Origin: Bifidobacterium breve | GTDB lineage: Bacteria; Myxococcota_A; UBA796; SXON01 | Assembly: GCA_943328795.2 (NCBI GenBank) | Contig: CALQBK020000020.1 | Coordinates: forward strand, 1 to 42,160 | Length of the DNA: 42,160 bases | Direction of reading: 5' to 3' | Shown here: positions 8,319 through 16,172 of the stretch, piece after piece | Position numbering within the stretch: position 1 is the first letter of the stretch | Layout: the number at the start of each line of letters is the position of its first letter | Made by a program: the position numbers and the translations under genes | The notes under the pieces: generated by a model | The model's database searches: none | What the model was told of the DNA's origin: nothing | What the model saw: only the letters and a program-made list of their open reading frames with translations

Positions 8319-8809
8319 GTCCCGGCGACCGTCTCGACGCGCTTGACCGGCGTGCCAGCGAGCCGCTGCGTGGGGGTCGGCGTGGTGTACGACGCAACGG
8401 TGAGCTCCATGCTGCCGTGCAGCCCCCCCAGCCGGCAGTACGCGTTGGCCGTTGGCTCACCGTACCGCTCGCTCTTCTGCCCGACTTGCTTGTCCCACTT
8501 CGACGCGCGGGTATATCCGAGCCCCATCCATGCTCTCGAGCCAACGGGGAACGGCGGCTCCTCAGTCTGGGCGACCACGGTGCGTTCCCCGGTCGGCCCA
8601 ATGTTCACCCAGGTCACAAATCGCTCGTTGTGCACCGGGTTCGGCGCGAACATCGCCCAGTACTGCCGCAGCCCCATCGCCGCGAAGGGGCGCCCGGTCC
8701 ACGGCTCGAGCAGCCGGTCCAGCGGGTCGTTCTCCAAGTTGGAGGACAACAGCCCCAGCAGGAGCCACCCAATCAGCGCGTGCAGCCCAACCCGGCGCGC
8801 CACGTTCAC
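8303..8809 (-). CDS. HTTM partner protein, membrane-anchored
   Basis: 168 residues. One N-terminal helix (VGLHALIGWLLLGLLSSNL) anchors a soluble part that begins with LRQYWAMFAPNPVHNERFVTWV. The 'YWxMFAPNP' motif is typical of proteins encoded beside HTTM-domain genes, or of the C-terminal extension of HTTM proteins, so this is likely the extracytoplasmic half of the same system. The start codon is GTG in a four-base GTGA overlap with the CAP lipoprotein stop; the 3' end overlaps the HTTM gene by 16 bases. Both overlaps suggest translational coupling and a fixed ratio of products. No catalytic motif is recognised. Confidence 0.75.
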   Translation of the reverse strand: MNVARRVGLHALIGWLLLGLLSSNLENDPLDRLLEPWTGRPFAAMGLRQYWAMFAPNPVHNERFVTWVNIGPTGERTVVAQTEEPPFPVGSRAWMGLGYTRASKWDKQVGQKSERYGEPTANAYCRLGGLHGSMELTVASYTTPTPTQRLAGTPVKRVETVAGTWPCP

Positions 8810-9903
8810 TGCCGCCCCCGGATGATCGGCGCGGGCTCACCCTCCGGGAACGCCATGAGCTCCAGCACCGAGAACATCCGCGCCGGGACCGTGGACTCCA
8901 ACGCAGACCCGACCACCAGGTGCGTGCACGCCGCGCACAACAGGTTGAGGCGGTGACCCGGGCTGTCGTACAGCCGCTCCCACGCCTCGCCCACGTTGTC
9001 GGCGGCGACGACGTCCTCGTGGTGCTTCGCGCGGGGGAAGTAGTCGTGCTCGGCCATCGCCGGCACCCCGGGGCAACGCGTGCTCTCGTGGCTCACCTCG
9101 CCGCCCGACGCGAGGCAGGTCGCTTGCAAGCGCGCGAGCGTCTCGAATTGCGGGAACGGCACGAGCGTTGGGAGCCCGGCGCTGGCCCGCAAGCCATTCA
9201 CCCGCGCGGCGAGCTCCGCGGCCGCCACGCTTGGGTTGCCCGGCGAGGAAGGCCCAGGCAACGGCTGCGGCGGCGGCACCGGGGCGTCGACGAACACCGA
9301 GTACAAGAACGCGACCCGGTCCCCGTCGACGACCTCCACCCGGTACTCCCCCGGCACGTGGAACACGTCCACCCAACGCGCCTCGCCCGACGCCAAGCTC
9401 AGCTCCTGCGCCCGGCCTTCTGGCGAGCCGACGAACAGTCGCGGGTCCGCGATGCCGTCCACCCGCAGCGGGAACCCTTGGTCGAGCGCGATGTCCCGCG
9501 GCACCGGGTCCATCTCCCCGGCCTGCGGCGCCCACCCGACCACCCACGCATAGCCGCCGTCCGCGTCGAGCCGCGACGCCCACCCCAGGTCCACCTGGAC
9601 GGAGGCGGGGATCGCGTCCAGCAGCGACCGGGGGATCGCGCTGTCGCCCGTGCGGGCGTGCAGGAAGTGGGCGTCCCGCGGGTACCCGGCGCGCCCGAGC
9701 GCTACCCGCACCGACGTCGGCGCGAGCCGGGCGTCCTGCCGCGTCGAGTCCCCGACGAGCTCCTCCGCCGCGGCGCGGAGTCCAGCGTCCACGTGGAGGT
9801 TCGACGGCAGCCCATCCACCGCCTCCGGACGAAGCCGCACGGCGGGCGCCCGCTCGTGGAGGGGCGCGGGGGCGTGAACGCAAGCCAGGAGGAGCAGGAT
9901 CAC
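8806..9903 (-). CDS. CAP/SCP-domain lipoprotein
   Basis: 365 residues. A minimal signal MILLLLAC puts the lipobox cysteine at residue 8, with no positive charge before it. The middle region (about 30-220) has no family I recognise. The C-terminal 140 residues look like a CAP (cysteine-rich secretory, antigen 5, PR-1) domain: AAELAARVNGLRASAGLPTL, then FETLARLQATCLASGGEVSHES, then NVGEAWERLYDSPGHRLNLLC, the equivalent of the 'W..SPgHr.NLL' CAP signature. Bacterial CAP proteins are secreted or surface-bound and bind peptides or lipids. The GTG start overlaps the kinase stop as GTGA; the end overlaps the HTTM partner likewise. Confidence 0.82.
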   Translation of the reverse strand: MILLLLACVHAPAPLHERAPAVRLRPEAVDGLPSNLHVDAGLRAAAEELVGDSTRQDARLAPTSVRVALGRAGYPRDAHFLHARTGDSAIPRSLLDAIPASVQVDLGWASRLDADGGYAWVVGWAPQAGEMDPVPRDIALDQGFPLRVDGIADPRLFVGSPEGRAQELSLASGEARWVDVFHVPGEYRVEVVDGDRVAFLYSVFVDAPVPPPQPLPGPSSPGNPSVAAAELAARVNGLRASAGLPTLVPFPQFETLARLQATCLASGGEVSHESTRCPGVPAMAEHDYFPRAKHHEDVVAADNVGEAWERLYDSPGHRLNLLCAACTHLVVGSALESTVPARMFSVLELMAFPEGEPAPIIRGRQ

Positions 9904-10709
9904 CGCCGCTCCGCCCAGTCCTGCCAGCGCCGCCGGAGCACGGGGTCCGACGGCGGGTCGTCGACGAGCCGGCGCCGGATCTCGACCACCGCCCGGCGCT
10001 CCACCTCGGGGAGATCAACTGCCCGCCCCGAGTGCCGGCGGTACCCGACCACGAACGCGTCACGGGCACGTGGGTTCAAGCAGAACACGCTCACCTGCAT
10101 CTCGACGAAGTCGGCCTCAGGCGGCCCCCACCGCGCGCAGGTCCAGTCCACGACCCCCGTGACCACGTAGCGGCTACCGAGCGCCGGCCGGATGAGCGCG
10201 TTCCCGAGGTGGTAGTCCAGGTGCAACAGCCGCGCGTTCAGCGGGTCGCAGCCCCCCAAGTCGGGCAACGCCGCGGCCTCGGCAGGGTCCGTCGGCCGCC
10301 GTCGGCTGTGCAGCGCCGCCAGCGTGCGCCCCATCTGCACACACACCGCCGCGAGCCCCTCCTCGTCGAGCCGGCCCGCCTCGTAGGCGATCTCCGCGGT
10401 CGTACCCGGGATCACCGCCATCGTGCTGCACAGCGGCGTGGTCTCGTGCACGTGGTAGTGCGCCGGCACCTCCACGTCGCGCGCGAGCGCGATCGCCCTC
10501 GCCTCCGCGCGCAGCCGCTCGTCGGGCCTCCGCGTCGGGTCGTACGGGTCCGGCAAGCAGTCCGGCCGGGCGAACTTCAGCAGGCGCTCTTCCCCGTCGA
10601 GCGTGACGCGAAACAGGTGATGCTCACGCCCGTCGCGCGCTTGTATCAGTGACACATCGGGGTGGCCGAGCTGTCTCACGAGGCTGCGGGCGGTGAGCTC
10701 GGCGTTCAC
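9900..10709 (-). CDS. APH-family phosphotransferase (aminoglycoside/homoserine kinase-like)
   Basis: 269 residues with the protein-kinase-like fold of the APH family. Visible features are the N-lobe ATP lysine in ERLLKFARP (about residue 45), the C-lobe catalytic loop HLDYHLGNAL (163-172, Asp165 as base and Asn170), and the Mg2+ aspartate in VTGVVDWTCARWGPPEAD (Asp188). Family members phosphorylate small molecules such as aminoglycosides, choline, homoserine or sugars; the substrate cannot be assigned. It is the first gene of the kinase-CAP-HTTM operon, overlapping the next gene by four bases. A resistance role is unsupported. It could act on a metabolite handled by the surface proteins of the operon. 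Confidence 0.85.
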   Translation of the reverse strand: MNAELTARSLVRQLGHPDVSLIQARDGREHHLFRVTLDGEERLLKFARPDCLPDPYDPTRRPDERLRAEARAIALARDVEVPAHYHVHETTPLCSTMAVIPGTTAEIAYEAGRLDEEGLAAVCVQMGRTLAALHSRRRPTDPAEAAALPDLGGCDPLNARLLHLDYHLGNALIRPALGSRYVVTGVVDWTCARWGPPEADFVEMQVSVFCLNPRARDAFVVGYRRHSGRAVDLPEVERRAVVEIRRRLVDDPPSDPVLRRRWQDWAERR

Positions 10710-10741
10710 CCGACGGCTGTATCAAGGATCAGAGGCCGGGG

Positions 10742-10758
10742 CGGGCGGCGACCGCCCG
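10742..10758. terminator. Hairpin between two minus operons
   Basis: A perfect 7-bp GC stem (10742-10748 with 10752-10758, loop CGA) ends one base before the stop codon of the barrel gene and separates it from the kinase operon. There is no T tract on either strand, so termination is only a possibility. Confidence 0.4.
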
Positions 10759-11448
10759 TCAGAAGCTCACGCCCCAGGCGAAGCGGGCAGTCAGTCCCGA
10801 GTCGGCGAGCGAGCCCATGTCGCCCAGCCCCACGGGCGTCAGGCCGCTGTACCCGACCTCCAGGCTCGGTACCAGGCGCACCTGGTGTCGCACCGGGATC
10901 GGGAACGCGAGCCCACCGCCGACGTACCCGCCGCCGTCGAAGCCCACTTGCGAGAGCTGGTTCAGGTTGGTCGGGTCCGAGGTGTCCTCGTCCAGCCGGG
11001 CGACGTTGATCGCGCCCACCGCCGCGACCCGGGCGAACGGGTGGAACCAGACCGTGACGGGCACCTCTACCGACACGCCGACGTCCAGCCGCTCGGTGAG
11101 CAAGCTCGTGTGGACGGACTCAGCGTAGTAGTCCTCGTCCGCGTAGTAGTCGTCCGAGTCGTTGTAGAACTCGCGGTTACCCCCTGTGCGGGCGTGGACG
11201 AGCGCGACGTCCACCCCGAGCCACTTCGTGAGGTGGTAGCGACCCGAGAGGGAGGCCGTCGTCCGCCCGCCGTTGGGCGCGAAGCTGGAGTGGGGCACCC
11301 GCTGGGTGCCGATGCCGAGCTGGAGCGTGACCTTGGGCTCGCTGGGCGGGTCGAGCCGAACCAGGACGGGGGCGGGCGCAGCAGGCGTCGCCTCGGGGGC
11401 CGGGTCAGCGGCGAACGCGGGGAGGGCGAGCAGGAGGAGGGAGATCAC
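10759..11448 (-). CDS. Outer-membrane beta-barrel protein
   Basis: 229 residues. The signal peptide MISLLLLALPAFA (cut before ADPAPE) has no basic residue. A Pro/Ala-rich linker follows, then alternating strands typical of a small barrel: KVTLQLGIGTQRV, TTASLSGRYHLTKWLGVDVALVHA, PVTVWFHPFARVAAVGAINVARL, QVRLVPSLEVGYSGLTPVGL, and the C-terminal LTARFAWGVSF ending in Phe, as required for BamA-dependent insertion. An acidic/Tyr-rich loop (NDSDDYYADEDYY) sits between strands. The GTG start lies in a GTGA overlap with the stop of the propeller lipoprotein upstream. It is therefore the third gene of that operon and could be the pore or anchor for the two lipoproteins. Confidence 0.82.
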   Translation of the reverse strand: MISLLLLALPAFAADPAPEATPAAPAPVLVRLDPPSEPKVTLQLGIGTQRVPHSSFAPNGGRTTASLSGRYHLTKWLGVDVALVHARTGGNREFYNDSDDYYADEDYYAESVHTSLLTERLDVGVSVEVPVTVWFHPFARVAAVGAINVARLDEDTSDPTNLNQLSQVGFDGGGYVGGGLAFPIPVRHQVRLVPSLEVGYSGLTPVGLGDMGSLADSGLTARFAWGVSF

Positions 11449-12998
11449 TGGGTCACCTCGCGGCGGGGGAGCTCGGTCGATCCGTACAAGCCAAGGGTCG
11501 CAAAGTTGGCGGCGGTCACGACGTCGCCGGACGCTACGTCGTAGAAGCTGAGCAGCCCGAGAGCGGAGGAGTGGACCACCACGAGGGGGCCGTCCGGAAT
11601 CGCCGTCATCCCAACCGGCGGTTCGTCCAACTTCAAGCTGGACGACGACCCGGTGGCCAGGTCCACCTGGACGAGCTCGTCGAGCCCATCCAGCAGCACG
11701 AACGCGGTGTTCACCCCGTCCTCCGCGACCAACTGCACGCCAAGGGGCGCGGACTCAAGCGCCAATGCAGCGGGGGTCCGGTCGGTCACCAAGTCAAAGA
11801 CGCTCAGGCCGTAGTACGCGTCGTAGAACCCGCTGACCCCGCCGCTGGACGAGGACTCCGGGCGCGTGGTCGCTACAGCCAGCGTACCGTCCGCCGTGGC
11901 GAACATCTCCTCCACGGGGTTCTCGGCGACGTAGCCGTCGACCGACCCTGCGGCCAGGTTGAACCGCGAGACCGCGTGGTACGAGCTGCCCGGGTTGTAG
12001 AGCAGGTGCTGGTCGCCGACCGCCAAGATCGCGCTCGCCGGCTCATCCAACTCAAAGCCCTCGGTCTCGAAGTACGCGTGCTCGAGCACGTCCACCTGCG
12101 ACTCACCGCCGTACACGATCACCGTGCGGTCGTTTGTAGCGTCCACCGCGAGGTCGCTTGGCACGCCCGTCAGCTCGACGATGTCGATGCTCTCGGCGAC
12201 CAAGTCCAGCACGTACAGGTCGGGGCTGTTGGCGATGGTCACCAACGCATACCCGCCGTCCGGCGTGAGCACCACGTCCGTCGGCTCGACTTGGGTCGAG
12301 GCGTCGAGCGTGAGCGGGTAGGTCACCAACAGAGCCCAGGTGGACAGGTCCACCACCGCAACTTGGCTCCGCGAGAGCACGACGGCCCGGCTGCCATCAG
12401 CGGTGAACAGCACGTTCTCGGGGGCGAAGCCAACCGGCACCCGGTGGACCTCGCCTGTGCCCATGTCCATGAACACGGCCTCGGTGAGGTTCAACACCCC
12501 GCTCACGTCGATCGCGTCACCATTGCTGAAGTCCAAGTAGGCCACGGCGAGAGAGTTGTCCGCGTTGAACGCCATCGCGTTGAACTGGTACGGCACGCCG
12601 TCGGTGGACCCCACCACCACGCCATCTGAAACGACGTCGATCTCGTGGCCGTAGCTTAGGTCGTCAGACGGACAGTCGCCGACGAACCGGACGTTCCCCC
12701 GGGTCGTGTCGCAGATCGGCCAACTGGCGTGGACCAAGACGCTCTCGCCGCCGGGTACCGCCGTGAGCGCGTCGGGCGATGCGCCGTTGAGATCGACCTC
12801 GGAGTAGGTGCCGTCCGTCTTCACGCGCACCAGCCGACCGGCCGACGGCAGGCGGACGTACACGCCGTCCTTGGCAGCCAACACCGCGGGGTCCCACGCG
12901 ACGTCGGAGGAGACGTAGTAGTCGCCGGAGAGGCACCCTGCAAGGCCGCAAACTCCGGCCGCGCCGCCCAACAAGGGCAGCAAGTAAGAGCGGTTCAT
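11445..12998 (-). CDS. Beta-propeller lipoprotein (YncE-like), paralogue B
   Basis: 517 residues. The signal peptide MNRSYLLPLLGGAAGVCGLAGC gives lipobox LAGC at 19-22. The mature protein is made of propeller-type repeats such as NVLFTADGSRAVVLSRSQVAVVDLS, VVLTPDGGYALVTIANSPDLYVLDL and SDLAVDATNDRTVIVYGGES, matching the YncE/Lpp-like 'PDG..A.V' blades. Such proteins are periplasmic or surface binding proteins without known enzyme activity. It aligns block for block with the gene just upstream (shared 'GxxNxxEVxFxxxxTGExxxxxVGFxPxxx' region and blade order), so the two are tandem duplicates. Only three bases separate them. The 3' end overlaps the barrel gene as GTGA. Confidence 0.8.
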   Translation of the reverse strand: MNRSYLLPLLGGAAGVCGLAGCLSGDYYVSSDVAWDPAVLAAKDGVYVRLPSAGRLVRVKTDGTYSEVDLNGASPDALTAVPGGESVLVHASWPICDTTRGNVRFVGDCPSDDLSYGHEIDVVSDGVVVGSTDGVPYQFNAMAFNADNSLAVAYLDFSNGDAIDVSGVLNLTEAVFMDMGTGEVHRVPVGFAPENVLFTADGSRAVVLSRSQVAVVDLSTWALLVTYPLTLDASTQVEPTDVVLTPDGGYALVTIANSPDLYVLDLVAESIDIVELTGVPSDLAVDATNDRTVIVYGGESQVDVLEHAYFETEGFELDEPASAILAVGDQHLLYNPGSSYHAVSRFNLAAGSVDGYVAENPVEEMFATADGTLAVATTRPESSSSGGVSGFYDAYYGLSVFDLVTDRTPAALALESAPLGVQLVAEDGVNTAFVLLDGLDELVQVDLATGSSSSLKLDEPPVGMTAIPDGPLVVVHSSALGLLSFYDVASGDVVTAANFATLGLYGSTELPRREVTQ

Positions 12999-13001
12999 GG
13001 T

Positions 13002-14543
13002 CTATTCCTCGTGGTCGATCTGGCTGTTGAGCTCAAACCCGGTGACGGTGTCGAGCGTGCCTTGGTCGGCGGCGTAGAAGCTGATCCGTCCGAGGTCGTG
13101 CTCCTGGCTGGCAAACGCAATGTCGGTCTCGGGCAGGTTGCCAACGAACACCGGCGCGCTCTTCAGCGTGATCTCCTCGGGCAACATCGTCTGGAAGTCA
13201 AGCACCTCCAGGAAGTTGTAGCCGTCAATCAGGTAGAACCCGTAGTTCCCGTCGGTGCTCGTCGAGTAGCCCGAGGGCTCCGCCGGCAGCAGGATTGGGT
13301 TCTGGCGGAAGTCGTCCAGGTCCACCAACGTGAGCGCCCACTCACCGTAGAAAGCAGAGCTCGTGTCGGCGTCATCTGCGTCCTCCTGAGTGTGGAACAC
13401 GAGCAGCGACCCACCCGTGGGAGAGACCGCCATGGTCTTGACCGGCTTGACCAGCGAGTGCTCGCTGATGACGTCGGTCGTGGTGTCCCACGTGGCGAAC
13501 TGCGACGTCAGGGTAGCGTTGGTGTACAGCACCGCCTTGCCGCTCGACCCGGCGTACAGCACCGACCCGTACGTGGTGTCCGGTGGGGTCGCGACGATGC
13601 GCGGGGTCGCGAACGGGTCCACGGCGTCGAAGAGCCAGAGCTCGTGGCTGCCGCGCGACATGACGGCGACCTCGGAGCCATCCGGCGAGAGGTCCAAGTC
13701 TGTTGGGTTGTCCCCGACGGGCACGAAGTCTGCCGTGAGCCCGTGCAGGTCTACGACAACGATGTCGCTGGTGCCGAACTGCCGCACGAACGCCCAGTTC
13801 GAGTCCGGGGAGAGCTCGACCTCCTCCGCGGCGGGCGCGTTCAGCTCGTCCTCCGCGAGCGGCACGAGCTCGGGGACCAACGTGGACGCAGTGAGGTCCA
13901 CGATCGCGAGCGACGCGTCGGAGATGACCACCGCGAGGGTGCCGTCTGCGCTCCACCGGATGCTGCGCGGGTTGAAGCCAACCACCATCGGCGTGTGCTC
14001 ACCCGTCTCCAAGTTCACGAAGCTCACCTCGTTGAACGTCTGGATCCCGCCCGACGACGACGCGCTCTCGGCGTCCGGGTTGTACCAACACGCGGTCCAC
14101 AGCCCGTCCGTTGACAGGGACATCGCGTTGAAGTTCTCGCGGATCGCGACCGTACGCACCTCGAAGGTCTCGGCGTCGATGATGCTCACGTCGTCGCTGC
14201 CCTCGTTCAGCGTGACCGCGCGGCGGTAGTCGCCGGTGGTCTGCACCTGGGTTGGGTTCTGGCCGACGTCGCGGGTGTCGACCGAGAGCTCGGGGACCTT
14301 GATGCGGGTGACGGTGTCGCGGTCGGGGTTCGCGACGAACACGTAGGACTCGGTCGCGGCCGGGGGGAGCTTGAAGTACGGGTCCTCGGTCTCGGACCCG
14401 CCGGTGTCTGCGTCGTCGTCCGGGGTGTCGCCGGCGTCGAACTCGAGCCCGGGATCGGACGTGTCGGACGACCCCTTGAGGCCGTTGTCAGCGCTGCACG
14501 CGGCCAACAGGACGAGAAAGGCAACTGGGCTTCTGCGGACCAT
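13002..14543 (-). CDS. Beta-propeller lipoprotein (YncE-like), paralogue A
   Basis: 513 residues from the ATG before VRRSPVAFLVLLAACS; the lipobox is LAAC. A longer frame starts 162 bases upstream, but its extra residues are basic and lack a signal, so I reject it. After the cysteine comes an Asp-rich flexible linker (DTSDPGLEFDAGDTPDDDADTG), then propeller blades: SYVFVANPDRDTVTRIKVPEL, AVTLNEGSDDVSIIDAETFEV, IRWSADGTLAVVISDASLAIVDL, VELSPDSNWAFVRQFGTSDIVVVDL and LDLSPDGSEVAVMSRGSHELWLFD. This pattern is close to surface-layer/YncE propellers. It is the first gene of a three-gene operon with its paralogue and a barrel. Its start is divergent from the DUF3179 gene across 160 bases. Confidence 0.82.
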   Translation of the reverse strand: MVRRSPVAFLVLLAACSADNGLKGSSDTSDPGLEFDAGDTPDDDADTGGSETEDPYFKLPPAATESYVFVANPDRDTVTRIKVPELSVDTRDVGQNPTQVQTTGDYRRAVTLNEGSDDVSIIDAETFEVRTVAIRENFNAMSLSTDGLWTACWYNPDAESASSSGGIQTFNEVSFVNLETGEHTPMVVGFNPRSIRWSADGTLAVVISDASLAIVDLTASTLVPELVPLAEDELNAPAAEEVELSPDSNWAFVRQFGTSDIVVVDLHGLTADFVPVGDNPTDLDLSPDGSEVAVMSRGSHELWLFDAVDPFATPRIVATPPDTTYGSVLYAGSSGKAVLYTNATLTSQFATWDTTTDVISEHSLVKPVKTMAVSPTGGSLLVFHTQEDADDADTSSAFYGEWALTLVDLDDFRQNPILLPAEPSGYSTSTDGNYGFYLIDGYNFLEVLDFQTMLPEEITLKSAPVFVGNLPETDIAFASQEHDLGRISFYAADQGTLDTVTGFELNSQIDHEE

Positions 14544-14703
14544 AGAGTCTCCGGCGAGTGTACGGACAGTATGCACGAGGCATGCCACACGTGACAGCGG
14601 TCGACAGGATCGCCCGCCGAACGGCGTATTCGTCGGACCCGCGCGCTCCTGCGTTGGCGCGAACCGGGACATCGGTGTCGCGCGTCTCGCGTTACCCGGC
14701 CCC

Positions 14704-15843
14704 ATGAAGACCTGGTTCTACGCCGGCGCGCTCACCCTCGTCGCCTTGGAGGTGCTGCGGGTCTACTTCATCATGCCGATGCCCGGGAGCCAGCAGTACG
14801 ACACCCTCGGGATCGCGTACTTCCTGCACCGCACGCGGTGGCTGGCCCGCGGCCTTACGGCGCTCGCGATGATCGCCGGGGCGCGGGCGTCGTGGCGGGG
14901 GTCGCGCGTGTTGACCACCCTCGCGGCCCTGCTCACGGCCGGGGTGGTGTACGTGGTGAACGCCGAGATGTCGGCCGACCGGATGTTCTTGCAGCCGACG
15001 CACGTCGTGATGGCGACAGCGGCCGAGAACCAGGTCGACCTCGACCGGATCGTCGTGGGGGTAGAGCGAGACGGCGAGGCGCGGGCCTACCCAATCCAGT
15101 TCATCGGGTACCACCACCAGGTGCGCGACCAGCTCGGCGGGCACGCGATCATCGCGACCTACTGCACCGTGTGCCGGACGGGACGCGTGTTTCAGCCCGT
15201 CGTCGGGGGGCAGGAGGACGACCTGCGCCTCGTCGGCATGGACCACTTCAACGCGATGTTCGAAGACGCGTCCACCGGCACGTGGTGGCGGCAGGCGAAC
15301 GGGGAGGCGGTGATCGGCCCGCTGGCCGGCGCCCTGCTGCCGGAGGTGCCCTCCAACCAACTCACGCTCCGCCGGTGGTTGGCGCTGCACCCGGCCAGCC
15401 TCGTGATGCAGGCCGACCCGGTGTTCGCGGACGCCTACGCGCAGATGTCGGGGTACGAGGGCGGAAAGGGCGGGAGCCTGACCGGGCGTGCGCTCGACGC
15501 GTGGGCGGAGAAGGCTTGGGTCGTGGGCGTCTCCGTCGGGGACGACAGCTGCGCGTATGACTGGGGCGCGCTCACCGAGCAACGGGTGTTGCGCGACGTG
15601 GTGGGCGGGGTGCCCGTCGCGGTTATCCTCGCGGCGGACAACGCCAGCTTCGTCGTGTTCCAGGTGCCGACTTCGGAGACCACCGTCGCGATCCAAGGGG
15701 ACGCGCTGGTGGTCGCCGGGGTGCCGTACTCTTTCGCTGGCACGGCGGAGGACGGGCAGTCGTCGGCGCTCAAGCCCATCCCCGCGTCGCAGGAATTCTG
15801 GCACAGCTGGCGGACATTTCACCCCGGTACTCGCAGGTTTTAG
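14704..15843 (+). CDS. DUF3179-domain membrane-anchored protein
   Basis: 379 residues. The N-terminus has about three hydrophobic helices (TWFYAGALTLVALEVLRVYFI, LARGLTALAMIAGARA, LTTLAALLTAGVVYVVNAEMS). A soluble domain follows with PTHVVMATAAENQVDLDR, ARAYPIQFIGYHHQVRDQLGG, ATYCTVCRTGRVFQP (CxxC), MDHFNAMFEDASTGTWWRQANGEA and, at the end, VPYSFAGTAEDG. These are the hallmarks of DUF3179 proteins: the 'AYP...HEIVND' region, the 'YCPLCGT' motif and the 'S.YDR.T.S.W' motif. The function of the family is unknown; the CxxC and His residues suggest metal binding. No operon partner: a divergent gene lies upstream and a large palindrome downstream. Confidence 0.85.
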   Translation: MKTWFYAGALTLVALEVLRVYFIMPMPGSQQYDTLGIAYFLHRTRWLARGLTALAMIAGARASWRGSRVLTTLAALLTAGVVYVVNAEMSADRMFLQPTHVVMATAAENQVDLDRIVVGVERDGEARAYPIQFIGYHHQVRDQLGGHAIIATYCTVCRTGRVFQPVVGGQEDDLRLVGMDHFNAMFEDASTGTWWRQANGEAVIGPLAGALLPEVPSNQLTLRRWLALHPASLVMQADPVFADAYAQMSGYEGGKGGSLTGRALDAWAEKAWVVGVSVGDDSCAYDWGALTEQRVLRDVVGGVPVAVILAADNASFVVFQVPTSETTVAIQGDALVVAGVPYSFAGTAEDGQSSALKPIPASQEFWHSWRTFHPGTRRF

Positions 15844-15861
15844 GCCACCACCTCGCACAGC

Positions 15862-15944
15862 CCCTCGGACAAATTTTGGCCCTCCCGTGTCCGAATTTGC
15901 CCCCTCCAAATTCGGACACGAAACGGCCAAAAACTGTCCGAGGG
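15862..15944. repeat. Long nested palindrome (83 bases)
   Basis: Outer 20-base arms 15862-15881 and 15925-15944 pair with two mismatches. Inside them, perfect 14-base arms 15886-15899 and 15907-15920 close on a 7-base loop. All four arms contain variants of one sequence (GGACAAATTT / GTCCGAATTT), so the element is effectively the same inverted repeat nested in itself. It is more A/T-rich than its surroundings. It starts 18 bases past the DUF3179 stop and could end transcripts, fold as a small RNA, or be an extragenic repeat (REP-like). Confidence 0.75.
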
Positions 15945-15965
15945 TGGGCTTGACTTTGCGGACGG

Positions 15966-16172
15966 TCAGCTTCCGTCGCGGTCGCTTGGCGGGGCACTTG
16001 GCGGACGCCATCCGTACGCGTCGTTCTCCACCCGCGTCTTCTGGAAGATCACGTAGAACACCCGGTCCTCGAGGTCCTTGCGCACCCCGGCTGGCAGGCT
16101 GCGCCACGCCCGGCGGCCAACGCGCACCGCCAGGTCTGCGAGCCGCAGCGCCCCGGCTCCGGGCTCAGCCAC
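15966..16172 (-). CDS. Small hypothetical protein coupled to the arylsulfotransferase-like gene
   Basis: 68 residues, starting at an ATG eight bases before the end of the arylsulfotransferase-like gene. The core LADLAVRVGRRAWRSLPAGVRKDLEDRVFYVIFQKTRVENDAYGWRPP is amphipathic and basic, with no signal or membrane segment. The overlap and the codon usage argue that it is translated. I do not recognise a named domain. It may be a small partner of the upstream lipoprotein, though it appears cytosolic. The 3' end lies 22 bases from the nested palindrome. Confidence 0.6.
   Translation of the reverse strand: MAEPGAGALRLADLAVRVGRRAWRSLPAGVRKDLEDRVFYVIFQKTRVENDAYGWRPPSAPPSDRDGS

Noticed and set aside
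14544-14705. Upstream start of propeller paralogue A adding 54 residues
   Set aside because: The extra residues are basic and Pro-rich, and a clear lipoprotein signal begins at the internal ATG.
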